DNA from: Hymenobacter ginkgonis | GTDB taxonomy: Bacteria; Bacteroidota; Bacteroidia; Cytophagales; Hymenobacteraceae | Direction of reading: 5' to 3' | DNA: 64,000 nt | NCBI RefSeq assembly: GCF_009755225.1 | Contig: NZ_WQKZ01000001.1 | Coordinates: 744,001 to 808,000 of the forward strand | Shown: piece by piece, positions 9,453 to 17,761 of the stretch | Position numbering within the stretch: position 1 is the first letter of the stretch | How the letters are laid out: every line of letters begins with the position of its first letter | The notes under the pieces: model-generated | Told to the model about the DNA's origin: nothing | Databases searched by the model: none | The model's input: only the letters and a program-made list of their open reading frames with translations | Program-made: the position numbers and the translations under genes

Positions 9453-9533
9453 CAGTTCTGGAAGTTGATTCTGCCAACGAAAGCAGTTACATCTCTATTG
9501 GCAATACTCCGGCAAGTACTTCAAAAGTCAGCC

Positions 9534-11189
9534 TTACTCCGCGCTAGGAGCTGCCGATGCGTCAGAAGCCGCGGCTGAGCCGTCGGTAGGGCGGGGGCCT
9601 TTGCCTCGGTTGCGGCCACCACGCTTGCGGCGGCGCTGGCCTTCGGCTGCTTCACCTTCGGCCCGGGGGGCCTCACCGTCGGGGCGCGGAGCGCGAGGCT
9701 CACGGGGTGGGCGCGGAGCTTCACCCTCAGGACGCGGCTCACGCGGCGGGCGCGGCTCGCGAGGCGGTGCTACGTAAGCCGCTACCGGGCTCTGGCCCGC
9801 GTCGATGGCAGCTAGACGAGCAGCAGCATTAGCTAGGCGCTCGGCGCGCTGTGGGTCGTTCTTGGCCTCGCCATCGCGGCGGGGGCCGCGGTCGCGGCCA
9901 TTGCGGTCACCTTCGGCGCGAGGCGGGCGGGCACCACCAGCTTCACCGTCGCGGCGGGGGCCACGGTCGCGGCTACCCCCACCACCGCGGCTATCGCCAC
10001 GTGGGCCAGTTTTACCGTGCAGGCCACTGAAGCGCTTGGGGTCAAACTCGGGGGCTGGGCCGTAGCCAAGCCCTTCGGTAATGGCCTGTTTCTCAATCTC
10101 CCGCTCAATGAGCTTCTCGATTTTGACGATGCGGTCCTGGTCTTGGTCGGCAATAAAAGTGATGGCCGTGCCAGTGGTTGCGGCGCGAGCCGTGCGGCCA
10201 ATACGGTGCACATAGTCTTCGGCGGCGCGGGGCACATCAAAGTTCACCACGTGGCTAAGCGAGTCAATATCAATACCCCGGCTTACCACATCGGTCGCCA
10301 CAAGGATGGGAAATTGCTTGTTCTTGAAGGCCCGCATGGTTGCCTCGCGTTCCTCCTGGGTGCGGTCTGAGCTAATGCCCTGGGCCGGGTAGCCCAGTTT
10401 ATTAAGTGAGCGCACGATACCCGCCACGGCTGCTTTCTTGCTGGTAAAAAGCACCATGCTTTGCACGTCCTGCGCCTTGATAAGATGCTCGAGCACGGGC
10501 AGCTTCTGGTGGTCGAAGGTCATGTAGAACTGCTGGTTGATACCCGCGGCGGGCTTGCTCACGGCCAGCCGAACCTCGTCGGGGTCTTGCAGAATCTGCT
10601 GCGAGAAGTCCTTGATTTTGTTCGGCATGGTAGCCGAAAACAGCAGCGTCTGGCGCTGCTTGGGCAGCTGCCGCACAATGTTGAGGATGTCATCGGCAAA
10701 GCCCATGTCCATCATCTTATCGGCCTCGTCGAGCACCAGGTATTTCAGGTCGTCGAATTTAACGTACCCGAGCTGCATGTGGGCAATGAGGCGGCCAGGG
10801 GTAGCAATAATGATATCGGCGCCGCTGGTGAGGGCGCGCTTCTGCTGCTCCCAGTTCTCACTTTTGCCGCCGCCGTAAATGGCAATAGAAGAAGCTTCTA
10901 CAAAATAGCCGAAGCCCGTCACTTGCTCGTCAATCTGGGTGGCCAGCTCGCGGGTAGGCACCAGCACGAGGGTAGACGTGGTGCCGTGCTTGGCGTGCGA
11001 GATGCGGTCGAGCAGGGGCACGAGGTAGGCGGCGGTTTTGCCGGTGCCAGTCTGGGCGCAGGCAATGAGGTCTTTGCCGGCGAGGATTTTGGGAATCGCC
11101 TGCTCCTGAATGGGCGTGGCGTTGAGGTAGTTCATGGCATCCACGCCGGCCAGTAGGTCGTCGTGGAGGTTAAAATCGTGGAACGTCAA
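9534..11189 (-). CDS. DEAD-box RNA helicase, RhlE type
   Basis: An ATP-dependent RNA helicase of about 551 residues with the full motif set: AQTGTGKT (Walker A), PTRELA, TPGR, DEAD (VLDEADKM), SAT, and HRIGRTAR in the second RecA domain. The last 150 residues are a disordered tail rich in Arg, Gly, Pro and Glu (RGDSRGGGGSRDRGPRR), which probably adds RNA binding. I favour the TTG at 11189, directly before TFHDFNLHDDLL where relatives begin. The frame stays open to a TTG at 11246, but that would put a low-similarity leader peptide over a hairpin. Likely role: ribosome assembly or mRNA turnover, possibly cold-induced. Confidence 0.93.
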   Translation of the reverse strand: MTFHDFNLHDDLLAGVDAMNYLNATPIQEQAIPKILAGKDLIACAQTGTGKTAAYLVPLLDRISHAKHGTTSTLVLVPTRELATQIDEQVTGFGYFVEASSIAIYGGGKSENWEQQKRALTSGADIIIATPGRLIAHMQLGYVKFDDLKYLVLDEADKMMDMGFADDILNIVRQLPKQRQTLLFSATMPNKIKDFSQQILQDPDEVRLAVSKPAAGINQQFYMTFDHQKLPVLEHLIKAQDVQSMVLFTSKKAAVAGIVRSLNKLGYPAQGISSDRTQEEREATMRAFKNKQFPILVATDVVSRGIDIDSLSHVVNFDVPRAAEDYVHRIGRTARAATTGTAITFIADQDQDRIVKIEKLIEREIEKQAITEGLGYGPAPEFDPKRFSGLHGKTGPRGDSRGGGGSRDRGPRRDGEAGGARPPRAEGDRNGRDRGPRRDGEAKNDPQRAERLANAAARLAAIDAGQSPVAAYVAPPREPRPPREPRPEGEAPRPPREPRAPRPDGEAPRAEGEAAEGQRRRKRGGRNRGKGPRPTDGSAAASDASAAPSAE

Positions 11190-11219
11190 AGGTGCAGCTG
11201 GTAAGGTGAAAGAAAAGGG

Positions 11220-11244
11220 GCTGACCTTGCATTTCCCGGTCAGC
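11220..11244 (-). promoter_or_regulatory. Leader hairpin before the RNA helicase
   Basis: GCTGACC and GGTCAGC form a 7-bp stem with an 11-base loop in the presumed 5' leader, between the -7 element and the preferred start codon. It is short, without a U-run, and could affect translation or mRNA stability. Its role is unproven. Confidence 0.35.
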
Positions 11245-11262
11245 AAACCGCTTGATTTAGAA

Positions 11263-11270
11263 CAAAGGTA
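11263..11270 (-). promoter_or_regulatory. -7 promoter element (TACCTTTG) for the RNA helicase
   Basis: An exact TAnnTTTG match on the minus strand, some 75 bases before the preferred helicase start and identical to the element before the M16 peptidase gene. The predicted transcript would begin near 11256. Confidence 0.6.
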
Positions 11271-11309
11271 AGCCAGATAAGTGCCCGGCTGCGCGCTACC
11301 TTCGCCTGC

Positions 11310-12053
11310 ATGTCACTCGACCGATTTTCGGCGCAAGCCGCGCAGTATGCCCGCTACCGCATTGATTATCCGCCCGAACTCTACGCTTGGCTTTTGCCGC
11401 AGGTAGGGGGTAGGAGCCGCGCCTGGGACTGCGCCACCGGCAATGGCCAAGTGGCGGTCGTACTAGCCCAGTACTTCCGCGAAGTAGAAGCCACTGACCT
11501 CAGTGGTAGCCAGCTAGCCGAGGCGCCCGCCTTGCCCAATGTGCGCTACCAGGTAGCCACGGCCGAGCACACGCCCTTCCCCGACGAGCACTTCGACCTT
11601 ATTACGGTGGCGCAGGCCGTGCACTGGTTCGACCTAGCCAAGTACCACGCCGAGGTGCGCCGCGTAGCGGGCCCCGGTACTGTGCTGGCCGAGTGGGGCT
11701 ATGGCCTAGTCCAAACCGGCGAGCCTGCCCTGGATGCCCTGATTTTGCACTTTCACAACGAAACGGTGGGCCCGTACTGGGATGCCAACCGCTGGCACGT
11801 GCTCGATGCGTATGCGCGGCTCCAGTTTCCGTTTGCCAAGGTGCACCGGGCGTACTTCGAAGTGCGCAAAGAATGGTCGGCCGCTTGGTTCTTGGATTAC
11901 TTGCGCACGTGGTCGGCAGTGGCCAATTATGGCCGCCAGCATGCCGGTGCCGATGCCGTCCTACTCGTGGCCGAGGAGCTAACCCAAAAATGGGGGGTAG
12001 GGGAGCGCACCGTAGTGTTTCCTGTTTTTGCGCGGACCGGCGTCGTTCACTAG
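11310..12053 (+). CDS. Class I SAM-dependent methyltransferase
   Basis: A 247-residue cytoplasmic protein. Motif I is WDCATGNGQVAVVLAQYF (about residues 39-56); the acidic residue that holds the SAM ribose follows in EATDLS, and FPDEHFDLITVAQAVHWF is the post-motif region of the UbiE/TAM-like Methyltransf_11 group. The substrate is unknown. The ATG start lies directly after a TACCTTCG sequence (one mismatch from the -7 consensus) and the transcript may be nearly leaderless. It is followed after 4 bases by a CaiB-type CoA transferase, so the two are probably co-transcribed. No pathway link between them is evident. Confidence 0.9.
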   Translation: MSLDRFSAQAAQYARYRIDYPPELYAWLLPQVGGRSRAWDCATGNGQVAVVLAQYFREVEATDLSGSQLAEAPALPNVRYQVATAEHTPFPDEHFDLITVAQAVHWFDLAKYHAEVRRVAGPGTVLAEWGYGLVQTGEPALDALILHFHNETVGPYWDANRWHVLDAYARLQFPFAKVHRAYFEVRKEWSAAWFLDYLRTWSAVANYGRQHAGADAVLLVAEELTQKWGVGERTVVFPVFARTGVVH

Positions 12054-12057
12054 TATT

Positions 12058-13179
12058 ATGCAAGTCTCCCTTCCCTTTGCTGGTCTGCGGGTGCTGGAGC
12101 TGGCCTCGGTACTAGCCGGGCCCCAAGTGGGCCAGTTTTTTGCTGAGCTTGGGGCGGAGGTGCTGAAGATTGAGCCACCCGCGGGCGACGTGACGCGCAC
12201 GTGGCGCGTGCCCAGCGATAACCCCGAGAGCTCTGTGTCAGCCTACTTCGCGGCGTCTAACTGGGGCAAGCAAAGCCGCGTGCTCGATTTGCGCCAGCCA
12301 GCCGACCAAGCTGCCTTGCACGCTTTGGCCGCCAGCGCCGACATCATGCTGGCCAGCTACAAGCCCGGCGACGCCGATAAGTTGGGCGTCGCCTACGAAA
12401 GCTTTCGGGCTGCCAATCCGCGTCTCATCTACGCGCACCTCACGGGCTACGGCCGCGCCAGCCAGCGCGTCGGCTACGATGCCGTGTTGCAGGCCGAAAC
12501 CGGTTTTATGCACCTCAATGCCGCTAGCCCCGCCGACCCACCGCAGAAAATGCCGGTGGCACTGATTGATTTGCTGGCCGCGCACCAACTCAAGGAAGGT
12601 ATTCTGACGGCGCTCTACCAGCGCGAAAAAACCGGCCAGGGCGCCCTTTTAGAAGTAAGCCTGTTCGATAGTGCCCTAGCCTCACTAGCCAACCAGGGCG
12701 CTACCTGGCTTACTACTGGCCACGACCCAGCGCCACTGGGCTCAGGCCACCCCGGCATCGTGCCCTACGGCACCGTGTACCGCGCTGCAGATGGCCAGCG
12801 CCTTGTGCTAGCCGTCGGGACCGACGTGCAGTTTGGGCAGCTGTGCGCGGTGCTGCAGCGGCCACGCTGGGCCCAGGAGCCGCGCTTCGCTACCAATCCT
12901 GCGCGAGTGCGCCACCGCGAGCTGCTCGAAGAACTAGTGCGCGACCGCATTGCCGAGCTCAGTGGCGAGGGCCTGTTACACGAGTTGGCCCGGCTGGGCG
13001 TACCGGCCGGGGCGGTGCGTTCGGTGGGCCAAGCGCTTAGCCAACCGGCAGCACAGGGCATGTTGCTGCCCTCCGCTGGGGCTGCCTACCCCTATGCGGG
13101 GCTGCGAACGGTGGCCTTTCGCAGTTCTACGTGGTCGGTTGCCGGTAACCTAAGCGCTCCTCCTGAGTTGGAGGGGTAG
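12058..13179 (+). CDS. CaiB/BaiF family CoA transferase
   Basis: A family III CoA transferase of 373 residues, which moves coenzyme A between carboxylic acids. The N-terminus has the family pattern LRVLELASVLAGPQVGQFFAELGAEVLKIEPP. The catalytic aspartate is expected in GYDAVLQAETGFM. An IDLLAAHQLKEGILTALYQREKTGQG segment also fits. The ATG at 12058 is chosen because it directly precedes the conserved start and lies 4 bases after the previous stop. An in-frame ATG 30 bases earlier would overlap the methyltransferase. The acyl substrates cannot be inferred. Confidence 0.93.
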   Translation: MQVSLPFAGLRVLELASVLAGPQVGQFFAELGAEVLKIEPPAGDVTRTWRVPSDNPESSVSAYFAASNWGKQSRVLDLRQPADQAALHALAASADIMLASYKPGDADKLGVAYESFRAANPRLIYAHLTGYGRASQRVGYDAVLQAETGFMHLNAASPADPPQKMPVALIDLLAAHQLKEGILTALYQREKTGQGALLEVSLFDSALASLANQGATWLTTGHDPAPLGSGHPGIVPYGTVYRAADGQRLVLAVGTDVQFGQLCAVLQRPRWAQEPRFATNPARVRHRELLEELVRDRIAELSGEGLLHELARLGVPAGAVRSVGQALSQPAAQGMLLPSAGAAYPYAGLRTVAFRSSTWSVAGNLSAPPELEG

Positions 13180-13273
13180 GGGAGTGAGCCATTTCCCGCG
13201 GCGTATCTCGTCTAAAGCAACGCACAGGCAACGCTATGGCGTGCTTTACCGTTGAGTCTTTTTTTTACTCTGA

Positions 13274-14566
13274 ATGGAATCCAACCCGCTTCTCCGCTCT
13301 GCATCGGGGCTTTTTCTTGGCCTTTTTCTGCTGTTGACCGCCCTGCCTACCCGGGCTTATTCTGTACTCAGCCATCAGGCAAGCATTGATTCTTGCTGGA
13401 CACCGTGCCTGCGCCCGGCCCTAGAACGGCGCTTTCCGGGGGCTACCCCCGACGAATTGCGTGAGGCCAAGGCCTATGCCTACGGGGGCTCCATCATTCA
13501 AGACATGGGCTACTATCCTTTCGGCTCGCCATTGTTTACCAACTTAACGCACTATGTGCGCTCGGGTGATTTTGTGGAAAACCTGCTGAAAGAAGCGCAT
13601 GACCGTAACGAATACGCCTTTGCCTTAGGCGCTCTAGCGCATTACGCCGCCGATATCTACGGGCACGAAATGGGTATTAATAAGTCGGTGCCGCTGCTAT
13701 TTCCCAAGCTTGCCGCCGAGTACGGCCCGGTAGTTACCTACGAGCAAGACCCCGTGGCCCACGGCCGCACCGAGTTTGCCTTCGACGTGACGCAGCTAGC
13801 TGCGGGGCGCTATCGTAGCGCCGACTACCACAATTTCATTGGTTTTAAAGTAAGCAAAGAGTCGCTGGAGCGGGCTTTTGCGCGCACCTATGGCCTCGAA
13901 CTAAAGGATATTATCTTCAACGTCGACTTAGCGCTGGGTTCGTACCGCTTTGCCGTACGCAACCTGATTCCGCTGGCTAGCCGCGCCGCTTGGCGGGCCA
14001 ATCGGCACGAGCTGCGCCGCGTTAATAAGCGCATTCGCCGCCGGGACTATGTCTATAAACAGAGCAAAGCCAAGTACGAGCAAGAATACGGAGAGCACTA
14101 TGAGCGGCCGGAATTTGGGGCGCGCATAGTGGCCGGCATCATTCAAATATTGCCCAAGGTGGGGCCGCTCCGCAACCTGCGGTTTATCGCGCCTACGCCC
14201 GAATCTCAGCGTTTATTTCGGGAGAGCTTCCACCAAACGGTGCTCACCTACAACAGGTTTCTGAACGACCAAACTGCCACGATAGGCCAAGCACCCCAAC
14301 TATCAAACACCGATTTCGATACCGGCCACCCCACTAAAATAGGCGAATACGCCCTGGCCGACCGTACGTATGGCGAGTGGGTACGCGACTTGGACAAGGC
14401 CGACTTTAAAAGCGTGACGGCGCCCATGCAACGCAACATTTTAGCGTTCTTCGCAAACCCGCCCAAGGAGCCGCTCGACAAGGAGGAGCAGGAAAAAGAC
14501 AACCGCCTCAAGACCGAAGAGGCCCTGAAGCGGTTGCAAAGTCTACGACTACCCGAGGGCAAATAA
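13274..14566 (+). CDS. Secreted zinc-dependent phospholipase C-like protein
   Basis: A 430-residue protein with a signal peptide (about residues 1-28) followed by a domain resembling zinc-dependent phospholipase C. After processing it begins YSVLSHQASID. It carries FALGALAHYAADIYGHEMG (about 112-130), whose His and Asp residues match the zinc-ligand helix of the family, and a later DPVAHGRTEFAFD stretch. The C-terminal 70 residues are charged and helical. The substrate is not shown by sequence, and some members of this fold are not lipases. It stands alone, ending 5 bases from the convergent Spy-like gene. Confidence 0.8.
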   Translation: MESNPLLRSASGLFLGLFLLLTALPTRAYSVLSHQASIDSCWTPCLRPALERRFPGATPDELREAKAYAYGGSIIQDMGYYPFGSPLFTNLTHYVRSGDFVENLLKEAHDRNEYAFALGALAHYAADIYGHEMGINKSVPLLFPKLAAEYGPVVTYEQDPVAHGRTEFAFDVTQLAAGRYRSADYHNFIGFKVSKESLERAFARTYGLELKDIIFNVDLALGSYRFAVRNLIPLASRAAWRANRHELRRVNKRIRRRDYVYKQSKAKYEQEYGEHYERPEFGARIVAGIIQILPKVGPLRNLRFIAPTPESQRLFRESFHQTVLTYNRFLNDQTATIGQAPQLSNTDFDTGHPTKIGEYALADRTYGEWVRDLDKADFKSVTAPMQRNILAFFANPPKEPLDKEEQEKDNRLKTEEALKRLQSLRLPEGK

Positions 14567-14571
14567 GTGGG

Positions 14572-15045
14572 CTAGTTATCTTCACCCCTACCCCCTAAGC
14601 CGGGCGGTGGGGTGCCCTGCGTACCGCGCACAGTGGGAATGCCCATTTTCTCTTCCCGCTTTTGCTGGTAGCGCGTAAACTGCGCGGGCGTTAGCACATC
14701 CTTGAGCTGCTCGAGGCGAGCTAGCCCAACCTCTTCGATGCGACTACGCAACGTGCCGGGTTCCTGGCGGTAGCGCACGCGGGCAGCCTCCACATTGCGC
14801 ACGGAGCCACTATTGATAGCGCGGACTTTTTCGGTTTGGGCGGGGGTTAGGCTAAGGGCCTGCGCCATATTGGCGGTGAGGGCATCGGCGCGGGCTGCTA
14901 CAGCGTCAGCGGCGGGGGTAGGCGCAGTTATTCCGGCTGGGCTACCTGCGCGAACGCCGACGCTTTTGCCGGCTTGCGCCAGCCCTAGAGTTGGGCTGGC
15001 TAGTAGCAGTGCCAAACACAGGGGTAGCGAAAGATTAATAGTCAT
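14572..15045 (-). CDS. Spy/CpxP-like secreted protein
   Basis: A 157-residue protein with a signal peptide (about residues 1-23) and a helical body containing two LTPAQ-type repeats: LSLTPAQTEKVRAI at about 75 and LTPAQFTRYQQKREEKM at about 117. Paired LTxxQ repeats are the hallmark of Spy/CpxP-like proteins, which bind envelope proteins or metals. The C-terminus is a Gly/Pro-rich tail. It converges on the phospholipase-like gene and has its own -7 element upstream. Its precise function is unknown. Confidence 0.78.
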   Translation of the reverse strand: MTINLSLPLCLALLLASPTLGLAQAGKSVGVRAGSPAGITAPTPAADAVAARADALTANMAQALSLTPAQTEKVRAINSGSVRNVEAARVRYRQEPGTLRSRIEEVGLARLEQLKDVLTPAQFTRYQQKREEKMGIPTVRGTQGTPPPGLGGRGEDN

Positions 15046-15076
15046 AAAGTAACTAACTGAGAAGCGAAAGAAAGGG

Positions 15077-15084
15077 CAAAGCTA
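15077..15084 (-). promoter_or_regulatory. -7 promoter element (TAGCTTTG)
   Basis: An exact TAnnTTTG match on the minus strand, 31 bases before the ATG of the Spy-like gene. It gives that gene a promoter separate from the upstream Sus operon, whose terminator lies just beyond. Confidence 0.6.
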
Positions 15085-15166
15085 CGGGGCTAACCTACAA
15101 GGGCAGGTCACTGGGCCAACAATGGACAACGCTATTTTGGTGCCGAGTTGAGCTTTTCGTTGCCTA

Positions 15167-15213
15167 TAGAGCACAAAAAAACCGCTGACTAGCAGCGGCT
15201 TTTTTGTGCTCTA
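15167..15213. terminator. Terminator of the Sus operon
   Basis: A 21-bp stem with one mismatch and a 5-base loop (ACTAG). Long A and T runs within the stem let it act in both directions. It lies 20 bases after the SusE-like stop codon, so on the minus strand it should end the susC-susD-susE transcript. Confidence 0.75.
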
Positions 15214-15232
15214 GCAGTAGCAAACGAAGGAA

Positions 15233-16003
15233 CTACTTGATAGAGTAAACCTTGCTAGCTAGGTCTAGCTTGATAGTGTAGGTGCCGGCAGTAGCTACAG
15301 TAATGTTGCTGCCGTTCGAAACCAAGGCGCCGCCTGTGCTCGTGCTGCTGCCATAGTTCGTACCCCAATCGTTGTTGAGACGGAATTTGAAATCACCAGC
15401 GTTGAGCTTACCTACGTAGTCATACGTTTTGGTATCGCAGTTGTAAGTCAGCGCTACATCAGTATTCCAGTCTACGCCTGCGGGGCCAATGATTGACCAT
15501 TTGTCGCTGTTTGGAGCTACGCATACTTTGTAAGCGGTGGCCGTTAGGGCAACAGTTGGCGAAACCAACGGGGAGTTGGTAGCATAGCTCGCATTAATTC
15601 GCGACTCGAGGGCAGTAGCGGTACCGGGCGTTACGCCTAGCGTGATAAGGCTGGCGTTCAGGTCGCCTACGGTCACGGCGGTAGTTGGGCCGGCACCAGC
15701 AGCAATAGTTACTGGGCTAGCGAAGTTGTTGCCCTTCTTATCTAGTTGAATGTTGTAGGTAACGGCGGGGGTATACGAGTGTTCTGCCCCAGTCCAAGCG
15801 AAGGAAGTAACGGGCGTCCAGGTATAGGTGATAGCCGTTTGAGCGCTGTTAGCTTGCGACAGCACTACCGTATTGGTAGAAGCAGCTAGCGTCGGCGCGT
15901 TGCTAGGCGTAAGTGTGGCCCGGACTTCGTCCTTTTTACAGGCAGTGAGACTTAGCGCGGCGAGCGCGCATAAGCTGAGTCCTTGGGTAAGCCAATTTTT
16001 CAT
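15233..16003 (-). CDS. SusE-like outer-membrane glycan-binding lipoprotein
   Basis: A 256-residue protein with a lipoprotein signal peptide ending LSLTAC, then an N-terminal immunoglobulin-like SusE domain (TLAASTNTVVLSQANSAQTAITYTW) and a C-terminal SusF/SusE-type carbohydrate-binding module (WSIIGPAGVDWNTDVAL to the end, with the KFRLNNDWGTNYG core). It should be a surface lipoprotein that helps capture a glycan for the SusC/SusD pair. The ATG at 16003 is preferred because it directly precedes the signal peptide; the frame extends 18 codons further without signal character. It is the last gene of the operon. Confidence 0.9.
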   Translation of the reverse strand: MKNWLTQGLSLCALAALSLTACKKDEVRATLTPSNAPTLAASTNTVVLSQANSAQTAITYTWTPVTSFAWTGAEHSYTPAVTYNIQLDKKGNNFASPVTIAAGAGPTTAVTVGDLNASLITLGVTPGTATALESRINASYATNSPLVSPTVALTATAYKVCVAPNSDKWSIIGPAGVDWNTDVALTYNCDTKTYDYVGKLNAGDFKFRLNNDWGTNYGSSTSTGGALVSNGSNITVATAGTYTIKLDLASKVYSIK

Positions 16004-16042
16004 GGGTAATGAAGGAGAAGGGGGTGGGAAACTGTCTAAAAA

Positions 16043-16107
16043 TATTTCCCCGGCCAACAGGCGTCTTTAACAAAAAGTGCCGCCCTATCGCGTTAGCCGG
16101 GGAAATA
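16043..16107 (-). other. Intercistronic hairpin between susD and susE
   Basis: A 12-bp perfect stem (TATTTCCCCGGC against GCCGGGGAAATA) with a 41-base loop fills most of the 114-base gap between the SusD and SusE genes. There is no U-run after it. Such structures can protect the upstream message from 3' decay or lower expression of the distal gene; either role here is inferred. Confidence 0.5.
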
Positions 16108-16117
16108 AATAATATGC

Positions 16118-17746
16118 TTAGTAACCAGTGTTTTGCACCAGGTTAGGGTTCACGCTAAGGTCAGAAGAGGGCAGCGGGAACAGGTTGCGGTAATCGGGCA
16201 CGCTAGTACCAGCGGCTACCCCCCCTTTCCAAGGCCAGAGGTAAGTGGCCGTGGTGAAGCGGTTGTAGCGAATAAGGTCGGTGCGCCGAGTAGCTTCCCA
16301 GAACAGTTCGCGTGAACGCTCGCTGAGCAGGAAGTCCGTGGTGAGCTGAGCCGCCGTGATATTGCCCGCCGCAGTGTTGTTGAAGGCACGCCGACGCACA
16401 ATGTTAACGTAAGTCAAAGCCAGGCCAGTGTCGCCACCACCCCGTACCGCAGCCTCCGCATACATAAGGTACGCATCAGCCAGACGGAATATGGGGAAGT
16501 CGGTATCAACAAACGTAGGGTCGGTGCCGGCTACCCCCGTCGAGGTCACGTTCTTGAATTTAATCGGCACGTAGCCGTATTTGAAGTCCGTCTGCGACGT
16601 GATTTCGAGGGTTTGCCCAGCAGCCTGGAACTTGCCCCGGCTGTCAGCAGCCGTGTCCGCGAATTGCTGAAACAGGTTCTTGGTAGTGCGGATACCACCC
16701 CAGCCACCATTGATACCGTACTTAGCGGGGTTCCAGTTAGCATCAGAAGTGCCAGAAACCGCAGCGTGGGTCAGGAAAGTAGTGCCGCCGTAGGTCTGGG
16801 TTACTTTGCCATCAAACACAATCGGGAAAATGATTTCCGGCTTGCCCGTAGCATCAACAGCCTTGGTGTTGTTGTCGGCACGGAACAGGTTCGTGTATTT
16901 TGCCGACAGCCCAAAGGCGTTCGAATCAATTACTTTCTTAGCGTAGGTAGCGCATTCGGTGTAGTGCGCCGTGCCCGTGTAGGTTTGGGCATTGAGGTAG
17001 AGGCGGGCAAGCAGCATCCAGGCGGCAGCTTTATCGGCGCGGCCATACTGGTTTTGTGCCGGTGCTACCAAGTCGGTATCAATAGCTTTTAACTCCGACT
17101 CGATGTAGGCATACAGGTCAGCTCGCTTGATTTGCTTAGGGGGGGTAGTACCACCTATCTGGTCGGTTTCCGTGGCGAAAGGCACGTTGCCGTACAGGTC
17201 CATAGCGTGGTAGTAAGCCAGCGCACGCAGGAAACGCACTTCAGCCCGCAAGGCTTTCACGTTGGTTTGCTCAGCACCGCTGAGGCCACGGCTGGCCAAC
17301 TTAGCATCGGTAGCTTCGGCCAAGAAGCCGTTGCAGACAGTTATCTCGTAAAGAATACGGCTGTAAAGACCCTGAATCAGCACGCCGTTCGACGTCCAGT
17401 TCATGTTGTGAAAGTCTTGGACACCCGGGTCATTCCAAGCGATAACCCCTTCATCGGTGGTCAGTTCCTCGGCGCTCCAAAACTGGCGGATGTAGTCGGA
17501 AGTGCCCTGGTCAATACCCAGGATATCACCGGTAGCAGCATCAGCCCCATTGGGGCCGGTTACGGCAAAGCCGCTGTAGGCTTTTGCTGCGACGGCCTGG
17601 TAGCCCGCAAAGTTTTTATATACGGCATCCGCCGTCAGGTCGTAGGTAGGGGTACGGTCCAGGTCCTTGGTGCAAGACGGAGCCACTACCAGCGTTGCGG
17701 CGGAAAGCCCAGCCAGCGTCGCACTCTTGAGGATAATACGGTTCAT
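16118..17746 (-). CDS. SusD/RagB family nutrient-binding lipoprotein
   Basis: A 542-residue outer-membrane lipoprotein with signal peptide and lipobox (VVAPSC, about residues 20-25). It has the typical helical SusD core with tetratricopeptide-like repeats: LRAEVRFLRALAYYHAMDLYGNVPF (about 165-190), AAWMLLARLYLNAQTY (about 236-251), then the FPIFRLADAYLMYAEAA and ERSRELFWEATRRTDLIRYNRF segments near the C-terminus. It forms the lid over the SusC channel and binds the oligosaccharide. It is co-transcribed with susC, 15 bases downstream of its stop. No glycoside hydrolase is adjacent, so the glycan cannot be named. Confidence 0.96.
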   Translation of the reverse strand: MNRIILKSATLAGLSAATLVVAPSCTKDLDRTPTYDLTADAVYKNFAGYQAVAAKAYSGFAVTGPNGADAATGDILGIDQGTSDYIRQFWSAEELTTDEGVIAWNDPGVQDFHNMNWTSNGVLIQGLYSRILYEITVCNGFLAEATDAKLASRGLSGAEQTNVKALRAEVRFLRALAYYHAMDLYGNVPFATETDQIGGTTPPKQIKRADLYAYIESELKAIDTDLVAPAQNQYGRADKAAAWMLLARLYLNAQTYTGTAHYTECATYAKKVIDSNAFGLSAKYTNLFRADNNTKAVDATGKPEIIFPIVFDGKVTQTYGGTTFLTHAAVSGTSDANWNPAKYGINGGWGGIRTTKNLFQQFADTAADSRGKFQAAGQTLEITSQTDFKYGYVPIKFKNVTSTGVAGTDPTFVDTDFPIFRLADAYLMYAEAAVRGGGDTGLALTYVNIVRRRAFNNTAAGNITAAQLTTDFLLSERSRELFWEATRRTDLIRYNRFTTATYLWPWKGGVAAGTSVPDYRNLFPLPSSDLSVNPNLVQNTGY

Positions 17747-17761
17747 ATATGGGTGGGAATA

